A DNA stretch of 64,000 nt from Bog-473 sp963756025 (GTDB lineage Bacteria > Actinomycetota > Acidimicrobiia > Acidimicrobiales > RAAP-2), in assembly GCA_963756025.1 (NCBI GenBank), contig CAVWMF010000003.1, positions 1 to 64,000 on the forward strand, in the 5' to 3' direction. How positions within the stretch are numbered: position 1 is the stretch's first letter; each line of letters starts with the position of its first letter. Of the stretch, positions 48,592-57,451 are shown in pieces. A program made the translations under genes and the position numbers. The notes beneath the pieces were generated by a model. That model did not search any database, was not told the DNA's origin, and saw only the letters and a program-made list of their open reading frames with translations.

Positions 48592-50108
48592 TCGCCAAGG
48601 TCACCCGGGGGGCAAGCGGCCGCGGGTTGATCCGGTACCTGCTCGGACCGGGGAGGGGGAACGAGCACACAGATCAGCGGGTCATCACCGCGGGCCTGGT
48701 TCTGGGCGGCGAGGCATTGGCGAGCGCCAACTTGTCAGCCCAGAAGATCGCTGATCTCGGAGCGGCCCTCGATGAGGCCAACGACGCCTACGGCACGAAT
48801 CCGATGGGAGGGCATCTCTACCACCTTTCATTGTCGCTTCCCCCCGGGGATCGCCTGCTCAGCGATGAGGAGTGGGCACAGATAAGCCAGGTGGTCATTG
48901 AATCTTTGGGGTTCGAGGGAAGAGGAACACAGCCAGCGGCCTGGGTGGCGATCGGGCACGGGGTGAGCGCACAGGGCAACCAACACATCCATATCGCCGC
49001 TTCGCTGGTGCGCATTGACGGGAGCAAGGTGGACTTCTGGCGCGACCGAAAGACCCTCTCCCGGGCCTGTGCCAAGCTCGAGGATGCCTACGGGCTCAGC
49101 GTCGTCGAGGGTCGAGCGGGCAGAGGGCTGCCCGGGTTGAGCAGAGCCGAGTTGGAGCGCACTACCAGAGAGCAGTTGGCCGAACCCCCGCGGATGACCC
49201 TGGCCCGTCTTGTGCGCGAGGCATCGGTCGCTTCCAAAGATGAAGCCGAGTTCGTCCGGCGGATGCGGGGGAGCGGCGCCCTGGTGCGACCCCGTTTCGA
49301 GACCGGTAGCCAACATGAGGTGGTCGGGTACTCAGTGGCCATCAGGTCCACGGGTGGGGCGGCGCCGATCTGGTTCGGCGGCGGGAAGCTGGCCAAAGAC
49401 CTGACGTTGCCGCACCTTCGTCAGTTCTGGCCCGCTTCCAATGACGATCGCGCGGTGGCCGTGGTCGAATGGCGCGCCCCCAAGTCGGTCTTCCCCGGCA
49501 GGGAGGCTCTGGGCGGTCACCCAAATGACTGGCATCGGGCGGTGGCGGCAGCGGAAAGGTCGGCGGAACGCCTGAGAGCCGTCCCGCTGACGGATCTCCC
49601 AGCGTGGCGTGGGGCGGCACGCGAAGCCGCCGGGGTGTTCGCCGCCTGGTCGAGGCGCCTGGAAGGAAAGAGTCCAGGACCTCTGGCGGCAACAGCAGAC
49701 GTACTCGCTCGATCGGCACAGAACCGAGCGGGTGAATTCGCGCCGGACAGAGGAGCGGTGCGAGACTTTCGAGGAGTAGCGGCAATCGTCGCCCAGTCCC
49801 AACTGAGCAGAGATTCTCCCATGGCTTGGGCCATGCTGATCAACCAACTGGGCCGAACACTTCGAACTATCGGTGATGCGCACGCCGCCCGGGGTGAAGC
49901 AGAGATGGCCAAGCTGCTCGTCGACGGTTTGTCCTCTGAAATCGCGTCGTTGCACGACCGCTTCGAGACGAACTCGATACAAGAGCTGGTTCCGGCTGAA
50001 CGTGCACATGAGGTTCGCTCTTTTGCGGAGGCGGGAAGGGATCTCCAGCACCAAGCCAAGCATCACCGAGGACGGGGGCAGAGCCCGGGTCGAAGCCTCG
50101 GACGATGA
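48588..50108 (+). CDS. mobA: MobA/VirD2-type relaxase
   Basis: A 506-residue relaxase. The N-terminal domain starts MIAKVTRGASGRGLIRYLLGP and carries GGHLYHLSLSLPPGDRLLSD, then the metal-binding HUH-type motif GNQHIHIAASLVR, followed by DFWRDRKTLSRACAKLEDAYGL. This is the order seen in actinobacterial MobA/MobL relaxases. The catalytic Tyr is likely among the N-terminal residues (RYLLGP). The C-terminal half is helical and rich in Ala/Glu, with no helicase or primase motifs. No coupling protein or type IV secretion genes are present, so the element would be mobilizable, not self-transmissible. Confidence 0.9.
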   Translation: MIAKVTRGASGRGLIRYLLGPGRGNEHTDQRVITAGLVLGGEALASANLSAQKIADLGAALDEANDAYGTNPMGGHLYHLSLSLPPGDRLLSDEEWAQISQVVIESLGFEGRGTQPAAWVAIGHGVSAQGNQHIHIAASLVRIDGSKVDFWRDRKTLSRACAKLEDAYGLSVVEGRAGRGLPGLSRAELERTTREQLAEPPRMTLARLVREASVASKDEAEFVRRMRGSGALVRPRFETGSQHEVVGYSVAIRSTGGAAPIWFGGGKLAKDLTLPHLRQFWPASNDDRAVAVVEWRAPKSVFPGREALGGHPNDWHRAVAAAERSAERLRAVPLTDLPAWRGAAREAAGVFAAWSRRLEGKSPGPLAATADVLARSAQNRAGEFAPDRGAVRDFRGVAAIVAQSQLSRDSPMAWAMLINQLGRTLRTIGDAHAARGEAEMAKLLVDGLSSEIASLHDRFETNSIQELVPAERAHEVRSFAEAGRDLQHQAKHHRGRGQSPGRSLGR

Positions 50109-50550
50109 CCAACTGGAGTCTAAAGTTGCTTCGATCAGGACGCCGGTTCTGGGCGCCATGTCGATCGAGGTCAAGGACCGAGTAGCAGCCATCAGTTTCA
50201 GTTGACGCCCCGTCACCGGACCCTTTTCCGGGCTGGGTCTGGGGATAGGCACTCACGCGAGCGCTTTTTGAGCGGGCTCGTTCCCGTAGCCCGTTCCGCT
50301 TGTGGCGATGGTCGGTGGTCCAGTCGTCAGCACGGTGGGGCGTGTTTCTCCTCTCGAGACCCTACCTTCGGCTACATGGGCTGCAAAGGTGTGTAACCGG
50401 GCCGCCAGCCATCTCGCTGGAGTACCCATGTGCGTCGAGTTGGTAGGCCCAGTCGCCGAGGCCAGGACAGACTTCTGTGGAACTCGATTGTCGTGGGCAG
50501 GCAAGACCCTAAATGCACAGCGAATCGTTGAGCCAGGGGAGCGACGCTGA

Positions 50551-50703
50551 GCAGATTGTGGGCTCACTGACCGGGCCACAGCTCTTTTTTCGGCCATTTT
50601 TGAGCGTCATACGAGTGCCGTCTTCAAGTTTCTAGCCCGACAGGTAAACGAGGAGCTGGCCGACGATCTTCTGTCAGAGACCTTCATCGTGGTTTTCGCT
50701 GCA
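50551..50703 (+). pseudogene. Remnant of an ECF/sigma-70-type sigma factor (region 2)
   Basis: An open stretch reads ALFSAIFERHTSAVFKFLARQV, then NEELADDLLSETFIVVFAA. This resembles sigma region 2 of ECF factors (HxxxVYRFLARRVG...AeDLxxETFxxxF). It has no start codon (a TGA lies just before at 50548) and the frame loses similarity after about 50703; no region 4 is seen. I therefore call it a decayed fragment. The rest of 50109-51043 shows no convincing gene on either strand. Confidence 0.45.
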
Positions 50704-51043
50704 GGGCCAACGGATCTGCCCGGGAGCTCCGCTGGGCGTCGAGGCGGGGGTTACTTCCGCCTTGGAGCGAATGGTGGCGGACCGGACGTTCAGGTGGACG
50801 AGCGTGACCGGACCGTGCGTGACGGCCAGGCCCAAGAGGACGAACGGTGATGGGAGCGGTGCCGTTCCAACGCTCGAGGCCAGCTGAGAGCAGCCCCAGG
50901 CGATCACGCACCCCCAGATGCCGGCGAGCGAGTATGGCTATGAAGCCACTATCCATGGTGGAGTATCCACGTCCTGGTTGCGGGTGGAGCTGGTCCGGTA
51001 GCCCACTTCCCATTCGAACAAGTAGATGGTGACTCGGGGGAAT

Positions 51044-51274
51044 TCACCCATCCGTTTCCTGGTCCGGATTGACCGAAACGAGCTCGACTCCGAGTTCTTG
51101 GATCTGCTCGATGAGTCCGAGAAGGTGTGCCTGATCCGCCACGGGTCCGCTCAATACCGTCATGCCGGCCTCGTTGCGCAGTTGCATGCCATCAAAGAGG
51201 AATGCAAACGAATCGCCCAGCTCCCCCCTTAGGACGAGTCGATATCTGCGAGTTTGCGCCTCGTTACCTTCCAT
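51044..51274 (-). CDS. Small conserved hypothetical protein, 76 residues
   Basis: Compact protein MEGNEAQTRRYRLVLRGELG with DSFAFLFDGMQLRNEAGMT and VLSGPVADQAHLLGLIEQIQ, ending in QELGVELVSVNPDQETDG. From memory, short proteins with the pattern 'xTxLxGxVxDQAxLxGLLxRIxxLGLELxSV' are common in actinobacteria and have no assigned function. I have not verified this by a search. It has no Cys or membrane segment. Its upstream region (51307-51337) shares a 31-nt element with the upstream region of the DUF1269 gene at 56023, so the two are probably co-regulated. Confidence 0.75.
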   Translation of the reverse strand: MEGNEAQTRRYRLVLRGELGDSFAFLFDGMQLRNEAGMTVLSGPVADQAHLLGLIEQIQELGVELVSVNPDQETDG

Positions 51275-51306
51275 CCCAAGGCAGCCTTACATTCTGGGCG
51301 CTACCC

Positions 51307-51337
51307 GTCATCACCTTTGAGGCGATTCACCTAGGGG
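51307..51337 (-). promoter_or_regulatory. Shared 31-nt element (copy 1) upstream of the 76-residue gene
   Basis: Read on the minus strand: CCCCTAGGTGAATC, seven bases (GCCTCAA), then AGGTGATGAC. The two constant blocks and their spacing are identical to the copy at 55875-55905, and orientation towards the downstream gene is the same. Direct AGGTGA half-sites lie 17 bp apart, which suggests an activator or sigma-factor binding site. Confidence 0.7.
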
Positions 51338-51506
51338 AGTTCGTCGACCCGGCCGTGCGATCCGGCGCCGCTTGCCCGCGTGACGTCAAATGACATCGCC
51401 AACGTGGTAACGGGCGACGTTACATGGTGGCCACTGGTGAGGAAGGTCTTCTGCTCGCTAGACCCACTTGACAGTTTGGTTCTGAACAGATGAGGCAAGT
51501 TTTGAG

Positions 51507-53135
51507 TCAAGCGGCGAGGCGAGCTCTTCGGACGTGGAGGTCAAGTTCGCGCTCGTAGGTGCGCCAGGCGGCCGTGAGCGGACGCGGTGCTGGTGGAGAG
51601 GGCCGAGTGAGGTCGGCGAGATCGGTCAAGGCGGGGACGATGACACGGCTGGCCAGCTGAGTGAAGAAAGCACTGATGCGCAGGCCGTAGGCGCTGACCC
51701 GGTAGGTGTTGGTCCCCTCGATTCGTTCGATGAGGCCCTTGAGTCGCAGGCGCCGCAGGTCATAAGAGGCCTGGGCCGAGGAGTAGTCCTCCCGCCAGTG
51801 CGCGGCCATCTGGGTGCGCAGGGATCTGTTGGTGAGGCCACCGATGACGTGGGCGAACGCGGCCACAGAACCGAGCAACGCCATGGTCCGGGGATCGCCG
51901 AATCGCAGAGCGGGTGCCCGCTGGCCGTCGTGGACGCTCGGGAGCACGAGCGACTCGAGGGTGGCTGGGTCGGGGAGGCCGGGTCGGCCCTCACCGAGGG
52001 CGGCCAAGAAGCGGGCATTGGTGGAAGCCCCGACGCGTCGTAACGCCTTCCAATTCTCGGCGTTGAGGGTCTTGTGGAGCGCGAAATCGCTGGCGTTATT
52101 GACCGTGGTCTCCACTCGGAGGGCGCGGCCTTCTTTCAGATAGGCCTTGGCCTTCGATGACTTGTAGTGGATCTGGAGCTGAGGGGCGACGTCGCGGGTG
52201 ATGACCTCGGTGGCAAAACGCCCCGGTGTCTTGTGTATGCCGCGGTTGACCACCGTGCGGTCGACGACCAAAGAGACCCGCTCGGGACGACCGAGGTCGA
52301 GATGATCGCCGATGGCGGCCTCGAACCAGGCCCGGGCCCGACGCGGTTGGTCGAACACCGCAGTGTCGGAGACTTCGAGCTGGGCGATGGAGTAGGACCA
52401 CTCGAACCCGGCCGCGCGGTCGCGCGCACAAAGGGGATCGGGGACGACGGCCATCATGCGCGCCAGGAGTCCGCGCAGATGACCGGCACTAAGGCTGGCG
52501 CAGATGCGATGGGCCGCGGCGGGATCCTCCACGGAGCGCAGTCCGTTGTCGAGGGCCTCGAAGCCGATTCCGGCCTTGGCCAGCTGACACTTGGCCCACT
52601 CGTGCCCGTTTGCGCAACACCACAGTGGGTAGGGCGCATAGGTGCACATCTTGACAAAGGCGGGTCCCCATTCGGGATCCGAGAAGTAGAAGTACCAGTG
52701 GTCGGGCACCGATGACTGGCGACGCCAAGCCATGTGCGGATGGCTGCGGCGATGTCCAGCATGGGTCTCGTCGACGTAGCCCCGCCAGACCGAAGTCCTC
52801 TCTTGAGCCTTGCCCACCAGTACCAGTCCTGGTCGACCGGCGGTCGCTGCCGCATCTTGATGGGGACGCGCCAGGTCCTCTTTGGACTCTCCCGCCTTGA
52901 AGCGCACGACGGGCACCCCCGTGGCGGCCTCGAGTGCCTCGAACTCGGCAACGAGCCGTTCGCGGTTGCGGTTGAGCAGGGCAGGAGACGGGATAGTTCC
53001 TCCCCGGTTGAGCAGGAATTTGATCAGCCCGAACTCGTATTGGATCCCCGGGATGTAGCCCCTGACCCCGATGCGGTCCACCGAGGTGCAGCGAAAGCTC
53101 ACGTGCTCGTCCAGTAGCCTGGCCACGGTCCCCAT
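51507..53135 (-). CDS. Uncharacterised 542-residue protein with C-terminal winged-helix-like region
   Basis: Function not recognised. Segments that look conserved are WYFYFSDPEWGPAFVKM, YAPYPLWCCANGHEWAKCQL, LDNGLRSVEDP, RVSLVVDRTVVNRG, RVETTVNNASDF and LRFGDPRTMALLGSVAAF. The C-terminal stretch YDLRRLRLKGLIERIEGTNT with YRVSAYGLRISAFFTQL resembles a winged helix-turn-helix. From memory, similar proteins occur in several copies per genome in soil actinobacteria, which would suit a mobile or parasitic element; I cannot check that here. The ATG is preceded by GAGGAGG. It stands alone; a TTGACA-like -35 lies at 53181-53186 without a clear -10. Gene-like intervals on either side (51338-51506, 53136-53349) hold nothing else I can identify. 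Confidence 0.8.
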   Translation of the reverse strand: MGTVARLLDEHVSFRCTSVDRIGVRGYIPGIQYEFGLIKFLLNRGGTIPSPALLNRNRERLVAEFEALEAATGVPVVRFKAGESKEDLARPHQDAAATAGRPGLVLVGKAQERTSVWRGYVDETHAGHRRSHPHMAWRRQSSVPDHWYFYFSDPEWGPAFVKMCTYAPYPLWCCANGHEWAKCQLAKAGIGFEALDNGLRSVEDPAAAHRICASLSAGHLRGLLARMMAVVPDPLCARDRAAGFEWSYSIAQLEVSDTAVFDQPRRARAWFEAAIGDHLDLGRPERVSLVVDRTVVNRGIHKTPGRFATEVITRDVAPQLQIHYKSSKAKAYLKEGRALRVETTVNNASDFALHKTLNAENWKALRRVGASTNARFLAALGEGRPGLPDPATLESLVLPSVHDGQRAPALRFGDPRTMALLGSVAAFAHVIGGLTNRSLRTQMAAHWREDYSSAQASYDLRRLRLKGLIERIEGTNTYRVSAYGLRISAFFTQLASRVIVPALTDLADLTRPSPPAPRPLTAAWRTYERELDLHVRRARLAA

Positions 53136-53349
53136 GGCGGCCTCCTCTCCGACCGTTGGCGCGGTCGATCAGCAGTTGATTGTCAAGGGAGAACGCTATG
53201 GGGACCCTTGCATCCTTTGCTCACGGGGGACCTCGGCGATGGGCATAGGGCCGGCTTGGCCGGCCCGTCACCGACCCACCGCAACACAGGTCGCCCATCC
53301 GCGAGCGAACTCAGACCAAGCTGGAGAGCGACAACCGTGAGTCCTCCGC

Positions 53350-53366
53350 GACGACGCTACGTCGTC
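53350..53366. terminator. Stem-loop downstream of the LuxR regulator gene
   Basis: GACGACG-CTA-CGTCGTC forms a perfect 7-bp stem 19 bp beyond the stop of the minus-strand regulator gene. No T tract follows, so a terminator role is tentative. Confidence 0.4.
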
Positions 53367-53384
53367 TGAGATCGCTCGCTAACG

Positions 53385-55574
53385 CTAGAGGATGCCCAGT
53401 TCGTGACCACGTGCAAGCGCTTCGGCCCGCGAGCGCACTGCCAGCTTGCGGTAGATCGACCTGACGTGACTGTGGACCGTGCTGTGCGACACAAACAGTG
53501 CACGACCGATATCGCGTTCGGACAGGTCGCCGCCCAGGAGCTTGAGCACCCCTATCTCCCGTTGTGTCAGTTCGCCATCCTCGGATTGGACGCGCCGGAT
53601 CTGCGCCGGACGCTCGAGAGTGGACAGCTTCTCGGCGAGGATCCCCGGATCGGGGCAGTGGGCGAGGACGGATCTCGCGTCGGTTAACGCAGCTGCGGCC
53701 TCCGTGTGCCCACCCCCAGCCCGAAGCACCGACGCCTGGCCGAGAAGCACGTGGGCCAACTGGAGTGGCTGGCCAAAGATCCGGGCCATGGCGACGCCGT
53801 GCTCGACGAGCGGCACCGCCTCTTTGTGTCTGCCGCGTGCCGTAAGCGATTCAGCAAGCGCGAGCGGAACTGTGCCGCCGGCCTGCTCCGTGCCGTGCTT
53901 CCTTCCGAACTCCGATGCAGACTCGGCCAAAATACGCTGTTCGTCTCTGCGGCCCCTCTCACCGGCGATGAGCGACCGATAGGCCAGCGACGACGTGCCA
54001 CACAGCCACTGTGCACTCGCGGGCGCCAGTACCGCCGATTCCGCGAACCACTCGTCGGCCTCGTCAGTCTCACCGACGAAATACAGACCCAAGCCGACTG
54101 CCCAACAAGCTAAGGGGCGCCAGGGCGACCCAGGACCCTCAAACTCGACAGCCCGGCGTGCATTTTCGAGCTGCGAGCCGACATCTCCCCAGGGGAAGCC
54201 CGCTCGTAGCAGCGTCAAGCTCGCCAGAGCAGAGCTGAAGCCATCTCGCAGTGGACCCGCGACCAGGTCGCCCTGCCCTTCGATCGCAGCGATGGCCCCC
54301 GCCGCCTCCGCCTCATTCGCAGACAGCGAAAGTACCCACGCTTGCACCAGGAGCAGATGCACTTCCGCGGCCAGTACCGCGTCGGGCAGCTGGCGCAACC
54401 ACGCAAGCACGGTGTCGTATCTCCACGTGTTGGCGTACCTGATCCAGTACGTTTCGATGAGCTCGACGACCTCGCCGTACGTCTTCGCTGCTAGGCCGTG
54501 TTGGATCGCATCGTCGATGGTCCCGTGATCACGATGCCAGGAGTACGCACGATGGTGTAGAGCTGGGGCTAGGCCAGGCTCGCGCCGCTCGAGCTCCACC
54601 CGGAGCAGTTGCGCAAAGACAGGGTGAAAGCGATACCAGCCGGCTTCGTTGTCAAGCGGGACAAGAAACAGGTTGCTCCGGGACAGTGCATCGAGCATCT
54701 CCCCTGAACCTTTTTTGTCCATCACGGCATCGCACAGGGGGCCGGTCATCCGTTCGAGCATCGATGTGCGCAGCATCAGCTCTTGCGCTGGCGGGTCGTG
54801 GGCTTCGAGCACTTCGGTCACTAGGAAGTCCACAACGTGCCGGTTCGATCCGCCAAATGTCTGCACGAAAGCCTGGCGATCGGCGGCAGCCTGCAGCGAA
54901 AGTGCTGCGAGATAGAGCCCCGCCGGCCATCCCTCAGTCTTTGCTACCAGAGCATCGACATCTCTTGTTGCAAGGTCGAGGCCGAGTTGACCATTCAGGA
55001 ATGCGTCGGCTTCTTCGGAGCTGAACCGCAGATCTGCAGCTCGTAGCTCGAGAAGGTCGCCATGAGCACGCAGATTTGCCACGGGCAAGGTTGGTTCGGT
55101 CCTGCTCGCGAGCACGAGATGGAACCCGGCTGGCGCATGTTCGATGAACCAACGGACACTGGCGCGGGCCGGTTCGCTGGTGATTCGGTGATAGTCATCC
55201 AGGATGAGGTTGGTCTCCCCTTGGGCGTCCAGCTCGTTGACCAAACGAGGCAAAACCAGATCGATCACCGGTGCCACGGCGAATCGCAACGACTTCGACT
55301 CAGCGAAGTCGGGGTTCGCGCGGCGGAGGGCTCCGATCGCATTTGACCACAAGACGACGGGGTCGTTGTCACCCTCGTCCAGTGTCAGCCACGCAACCCG
55401 TCTCCGAGGAGCCTCCGCCTCGTACCAGGCCGCCAAAAGGGAGGTCTTGCCGTAGCCCGCCGGGCAAGCGACAAGAATAAGCCGGCGGTTCGATCCGCTT
55501 CGAAGCCGCTCCAGAAGGTGCTTGCGCTCGATTGACTGTTCGTGCACTGGGGGTGCCCGGAGCTTGGTGCTCAC
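53385..55574 (-). CDS. LuxR-family, MalT-type ATP-dependent transcriptional regulator
   Basis: About 729 residues from GTG 55574, which has AAGGAG upstream; an in-frame extension to 55751 looks non-coding. Order: STKLRAPPVHEQSIERKHLL, Walker A VACPAGYGKTSLLAAW, Walker B TNLILDDYHRI, a helical TPR-like sensor region, and a C-terminal LuxR helix-turn-helix ELTQREIGVLKLLGGDLSER with FVSHSTVHSHVRSIYRKL. Such proteins (LAL/MalT class) activate transcription on ATP and inducer binding. It is divergent from the DUF1269 stress gene. The shared AGGTGA element at 55875 lies between them, so it is a candidate regulator of that element. Confidence 0.9.
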   Translation of the reverse strand: MSTKLRAPPVHEQSIERKHLLERLRSGSNRRLILVACPAGYGKTSLLAAWYEAEAPRRRVAWLTLDEGDNDPVVLWSNAIGALRRANPDFAESKSLRFAVAPVIDLVLPRLVNELDAQGETNLILDDYHRITSEPARASVRWFIEHAPAGFHLVLASRTEPTLPVANLRAHGDLLELRAADLRFSSEEADAFLNGQLGLDLATRDVDALVAKTEGWPAGLYLAALSLQAAADRQAFVQTFGGSNRHVVDFLVTEVLEAHDPPAQELMLRTSMLERMTGPLCDAVMDKKGSGEMLDALSRSNLFLVPLDNEAGWYRFHPVFAQLLRVELERREPGLAPALHHRAYSWHRDHGTIDDAIQHGLAAKTYGEVVELIETYWIRYANTWRYDTVLAWLRQLPDAVLAAEVHLLLVQAWVLSLSANEAEAAGAIAAIEGQGDLVAGPLRDGFSSALASLTLLRAGFPWGDVGSQLENARRAVEFEGPGSPWRPLACWAVGLGLYFVGETDEADEWFAESAVLAPASAQWLCGTSSLAYRSLIAGERGRRDEQRILAESASEFGRKHGTEQAGGTVPLALAESLTARGRHKEAVPLVEHGVAMARIFGQPLQLAHVLLGQASVLRAGGGHTEAAAALTDARSVLAHCPDPGILAEKLSTLERPAQIRRVQSEDGELTQREIGVLKLLGGDLSERDIGRALFVSHSTVHSHVRSIYRKLAVRSRAEALARGHELGIL

Positions 55575-55874
55575 CAAGATCGGCTCCTTGAGGCCCTCGT
55601 GTCCCCTGTCGTTCGCTGCGGGATCATGCTGGTCAGAGGGGTCGTGGCGGCCCTCGGGCAGCAGCTGACGCAGTGAGCGCGTCGGCCCCAGGTCACCGCC
55701 GATGGGCTTCCTCGCAGGGCACATGCGACTTAGCTTGCCAGTCCCGGTCACCCGGGTCTACGGCCGAAGGTCCCTGCCGACTATGGACGAAGGTCCCTGC
55801 CAAGAGCGGCGGTGGGAGCGGAACGGAATCCTCAAGGCCTATTTCTTGATTCCAACCGCGAATCAGACCGCTTT

Positions 55875-55905
55875 CCCCTAGGTGAATCCGGTTACAGGTG
55901 ATGAC
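55875..55905 (+). promoter_or_regulatory. Shared 31-nt element (copy 2) upstream of the DUF1269 gene
   Basis: CCCCTAGGTGAATC, seven bases (CGGTTAC), AGGTGATGAC. It is identical in blocks and spacing to the copy before the 76-residue gene. Here a further inverted half-site follows: AGGTGA-TGACAGC-TCACCT (55896-55914), making a palindrome. It lies ~120 bp upstream of the DUF1269 start, inside the luxR/DUF1269 divergent interval. Confidence 0.7.
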
Positions 55906-56022
55906 AGCTCACCTACCTGAGTGTGAATCTGCTGGAAGAAGGGCCGCCTGCCCTTTGTCGATACGAGCAAAGTTGTGCCAGCGGTCCCCCAATGAGCGCA
56001 CAAGAAGAATGGAGAAAGCGTC

Positions 56023-56532
56023 ATGGCCAAATCTGATCCCGTGTTTGTCTACGTCGGCACCTACCCGAGTGAAGCGGCTGCCCGAGCCGACTACGAGGTC
56101 GTGAAGGACCTCCACGCGGTAGGAGCTGTGGGAACCTACGACGCTTCGGTGGTCACCAAGGACGCCGACGGCAAGGTCCACGTCAACAAGGACGAGACCT
56201 CCACCCGACATGGGGCCTGGGGCGGAGCAGCGGCCGGAGCCCTCGTCGGCATCATCTTCCCGCCGTCCATCGTCGTCGGCGCCGCGGTTGGGGCGACGGT
56301 GGGTGGGGTGAGTGGTCACCTGTGGAAAGGCATGTCGCGCTCGGACGTGAAGGAGTTCGGAGACACCATCGACGCTGGGGAGGCCGCCCTGGTCATCGTT
56401 GGACAGAGCACGATCGCCGATGCCATCGAGAAGGCCGACCTCAAGGCCGAGAAGCATGCAGCGAAAGAGCTCGACGTGAGCTCTAAGGACATCGACCAGG
56501 CCGTTCAGGAGACAGCGAAAGACCTCGCCTGA
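56023..56532 (+). CDS. DUF1269-like membrane-associated stress protein
   Basis: A 169-residue protein with an N-terminal alpha/beta part (VFVYVGTYPSEAAARADYEV), a central glycine-rich hydrophobic hairpin (GAWGGAAAGALVGIIFPPS, GAAVGATVGGVSGHLWKGM) and a C-terminal part LVIVGQSTIADAIEK. This is the DUF1269/DUF1269-like layout: a ferredoxin-like domain interrupted by a Gly-zipper hairpin. The family is common in stress-linked clusters; its biochemical role is unknown. The ATG follows GAGAAAG. It is the first gene of a same-strand cluster to 62.5 kb. Confidence 0.82.
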   Translation: MAKSDPVFVYVGTYPSEAAARADYEVVKDLHAVGAVGTYDASVVTKDADGKVHVNKDETSTRHGAWGGAAAGALVGIIFPPSIVVGAAVGATVGGVSGHLWKGMSRSDVKEFGDTIDAGEAALVIVGQSTIADAIEKADLKAEKHAAKELDVSSKDIDQAVQETAKDLA

Positions 56533-56605
56533 CCAATCGAGCACTGGGCCGTGGCACCCACGAACCATCAGTTTGAATCAATCTCAAAGAGAAAGGCAGA
56601 AACAG

Positions 56606-56932
56606 ATGAGTGAAGACCGACCACTTCTCGACACAGTTCTCGAGATGACGGCAGCTTCGGTGAGCCGCACAAGCCTTAGCGACCGTGAGCTCATGATCGC
56701 CCGGGTCGCCGCACTGACAGCAATCGACGCTCAACCGGCGTCGTATCTGTTGAACATGGTGGCGGCCAGTGATGTGGGCCTGACGCTTGAAGACGCCCAG
56801 GGTTTGCTGATTGCCGTTGCCCCGATCGTCGGAACAGCGCGAACCGTCTCCGCCGCCACGGCGATCGCCGCGGCGCTCGGGCTGGCCGTGGCCATCGAAG
56901 ACGCCATCGAAGAAAGCCAGGCATCCGCCTGA
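56606..56932 (+). CDS. Carboxymuconolactone-decarboxylase/AhpD-like helical protein
   Basis: A 108-residue protein, MSEDRPLLDTVLEMTAASV, with SDRELMIARVAALTAIDAQP and GLTLEDAQGLLIAVAPIVGT. The pattern (all-helical, 'RVAALxAxxxxPxSY...AVAPIVGTARTVSAA') resembles CMD-family proteins of actinobacteria. The CxxC redox pair of AhpD is absent, so an antioxidant role is unlikely. I chose ATG 56606 (GAGAAAGG upstream) over a TTG start at 56573. It follows the DUF1269 gene by ~70 bp. Confidence 0.7.
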   Translation: MSEDRPLLDTVLEMTAASVSRTSLSDRELMIARVAALTAIDAQPASYLLNMVAASDVGLTLEDAQGLLIAVAPIVGTARTVSAATAIAAALGLAVAIEDAIEESQASA

Positions 56933-56999
56933 CTTCGAGGGTTCCTGGCAACAGAAGGACACAGTACAGCGCCCCTAGTGGGCAAGACCTGGAGGAAAC

Positions 57000-57231
57000 G
57001 TGTTATTTGCCTATAGCTACCCGTTGCTGAGCGTGTTCTGGTCCCTGCTCATGTTCGCTGGTCTTGTGCTGTGGATCTTTATCGTCATTTGGTGTTTCAT
57101 CGACAACTTCCGTCGTCGGGACCATCATGGCCTCGCCAAAGCCCTGTGGTTCGTCTTCATCGTCTTTTGTCCCCTTGATCGGCGTGATCGCATATCTCAT
57201 CGCCAGGCCGGCCGTTGTCGATTTAGTTTGA
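57000..57231 (+). CDS. Small membrane protein, PLDc_N-like, frameshifted
   Basis: About 77 residues when corrected. The GTG start follows GGAGG by four bases. Helix 1 is VFWSLLMFAGLVLWIFIVIW, then FRRRDHHGLAKALWFVFIVFCP. One extra C in the CCCC at 57171-57174 breaks the frame; correction gives LIGVIAYLIARPAVVDLV and a TGA at 57231. Two helices with this 'P-x-x-G-x-x-x-Y' ending are typical of the PLDc_N/short-membrane family, often found with stress genes. The 57232-57451 interval holds no further gene. Confidence 0.7.
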
Positions 57232-57451
57232 CGTGGTCGTACTGGCCGGTCCCGGCATCGCCATGGCTGATCCGCCGTGCGAACGGGCCTCTCGCCTAAG
57301 CGCAAGTCACTCGATAGGAGCGGGCACCGAGGTTTGCTTCTAGCGAATGTGGTTGTAGCGCCCTATTGATATGTGAATTGGTCCTGGGCATCCGGCGGCT
57401 GGACGATCTCCACTCTGCCGGTCATCGCCTCGAATCGAGAAAGGAAATTCG

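Noticed and set aside
50253..50597. Overlapping frames on both strands after the relaxase
   Set aside because: Third-position G/C bias is weak, no motifs are seen and starts are poor.
51450..53190. Possible terminal inverted repeats around the 542-residue gene (CTTGACA on the left strand, and inverted at 53180)
   Set aside because: Only seven or eight bases match and the rest diverges. The right-hand copy is equally well explained as a -35 box.
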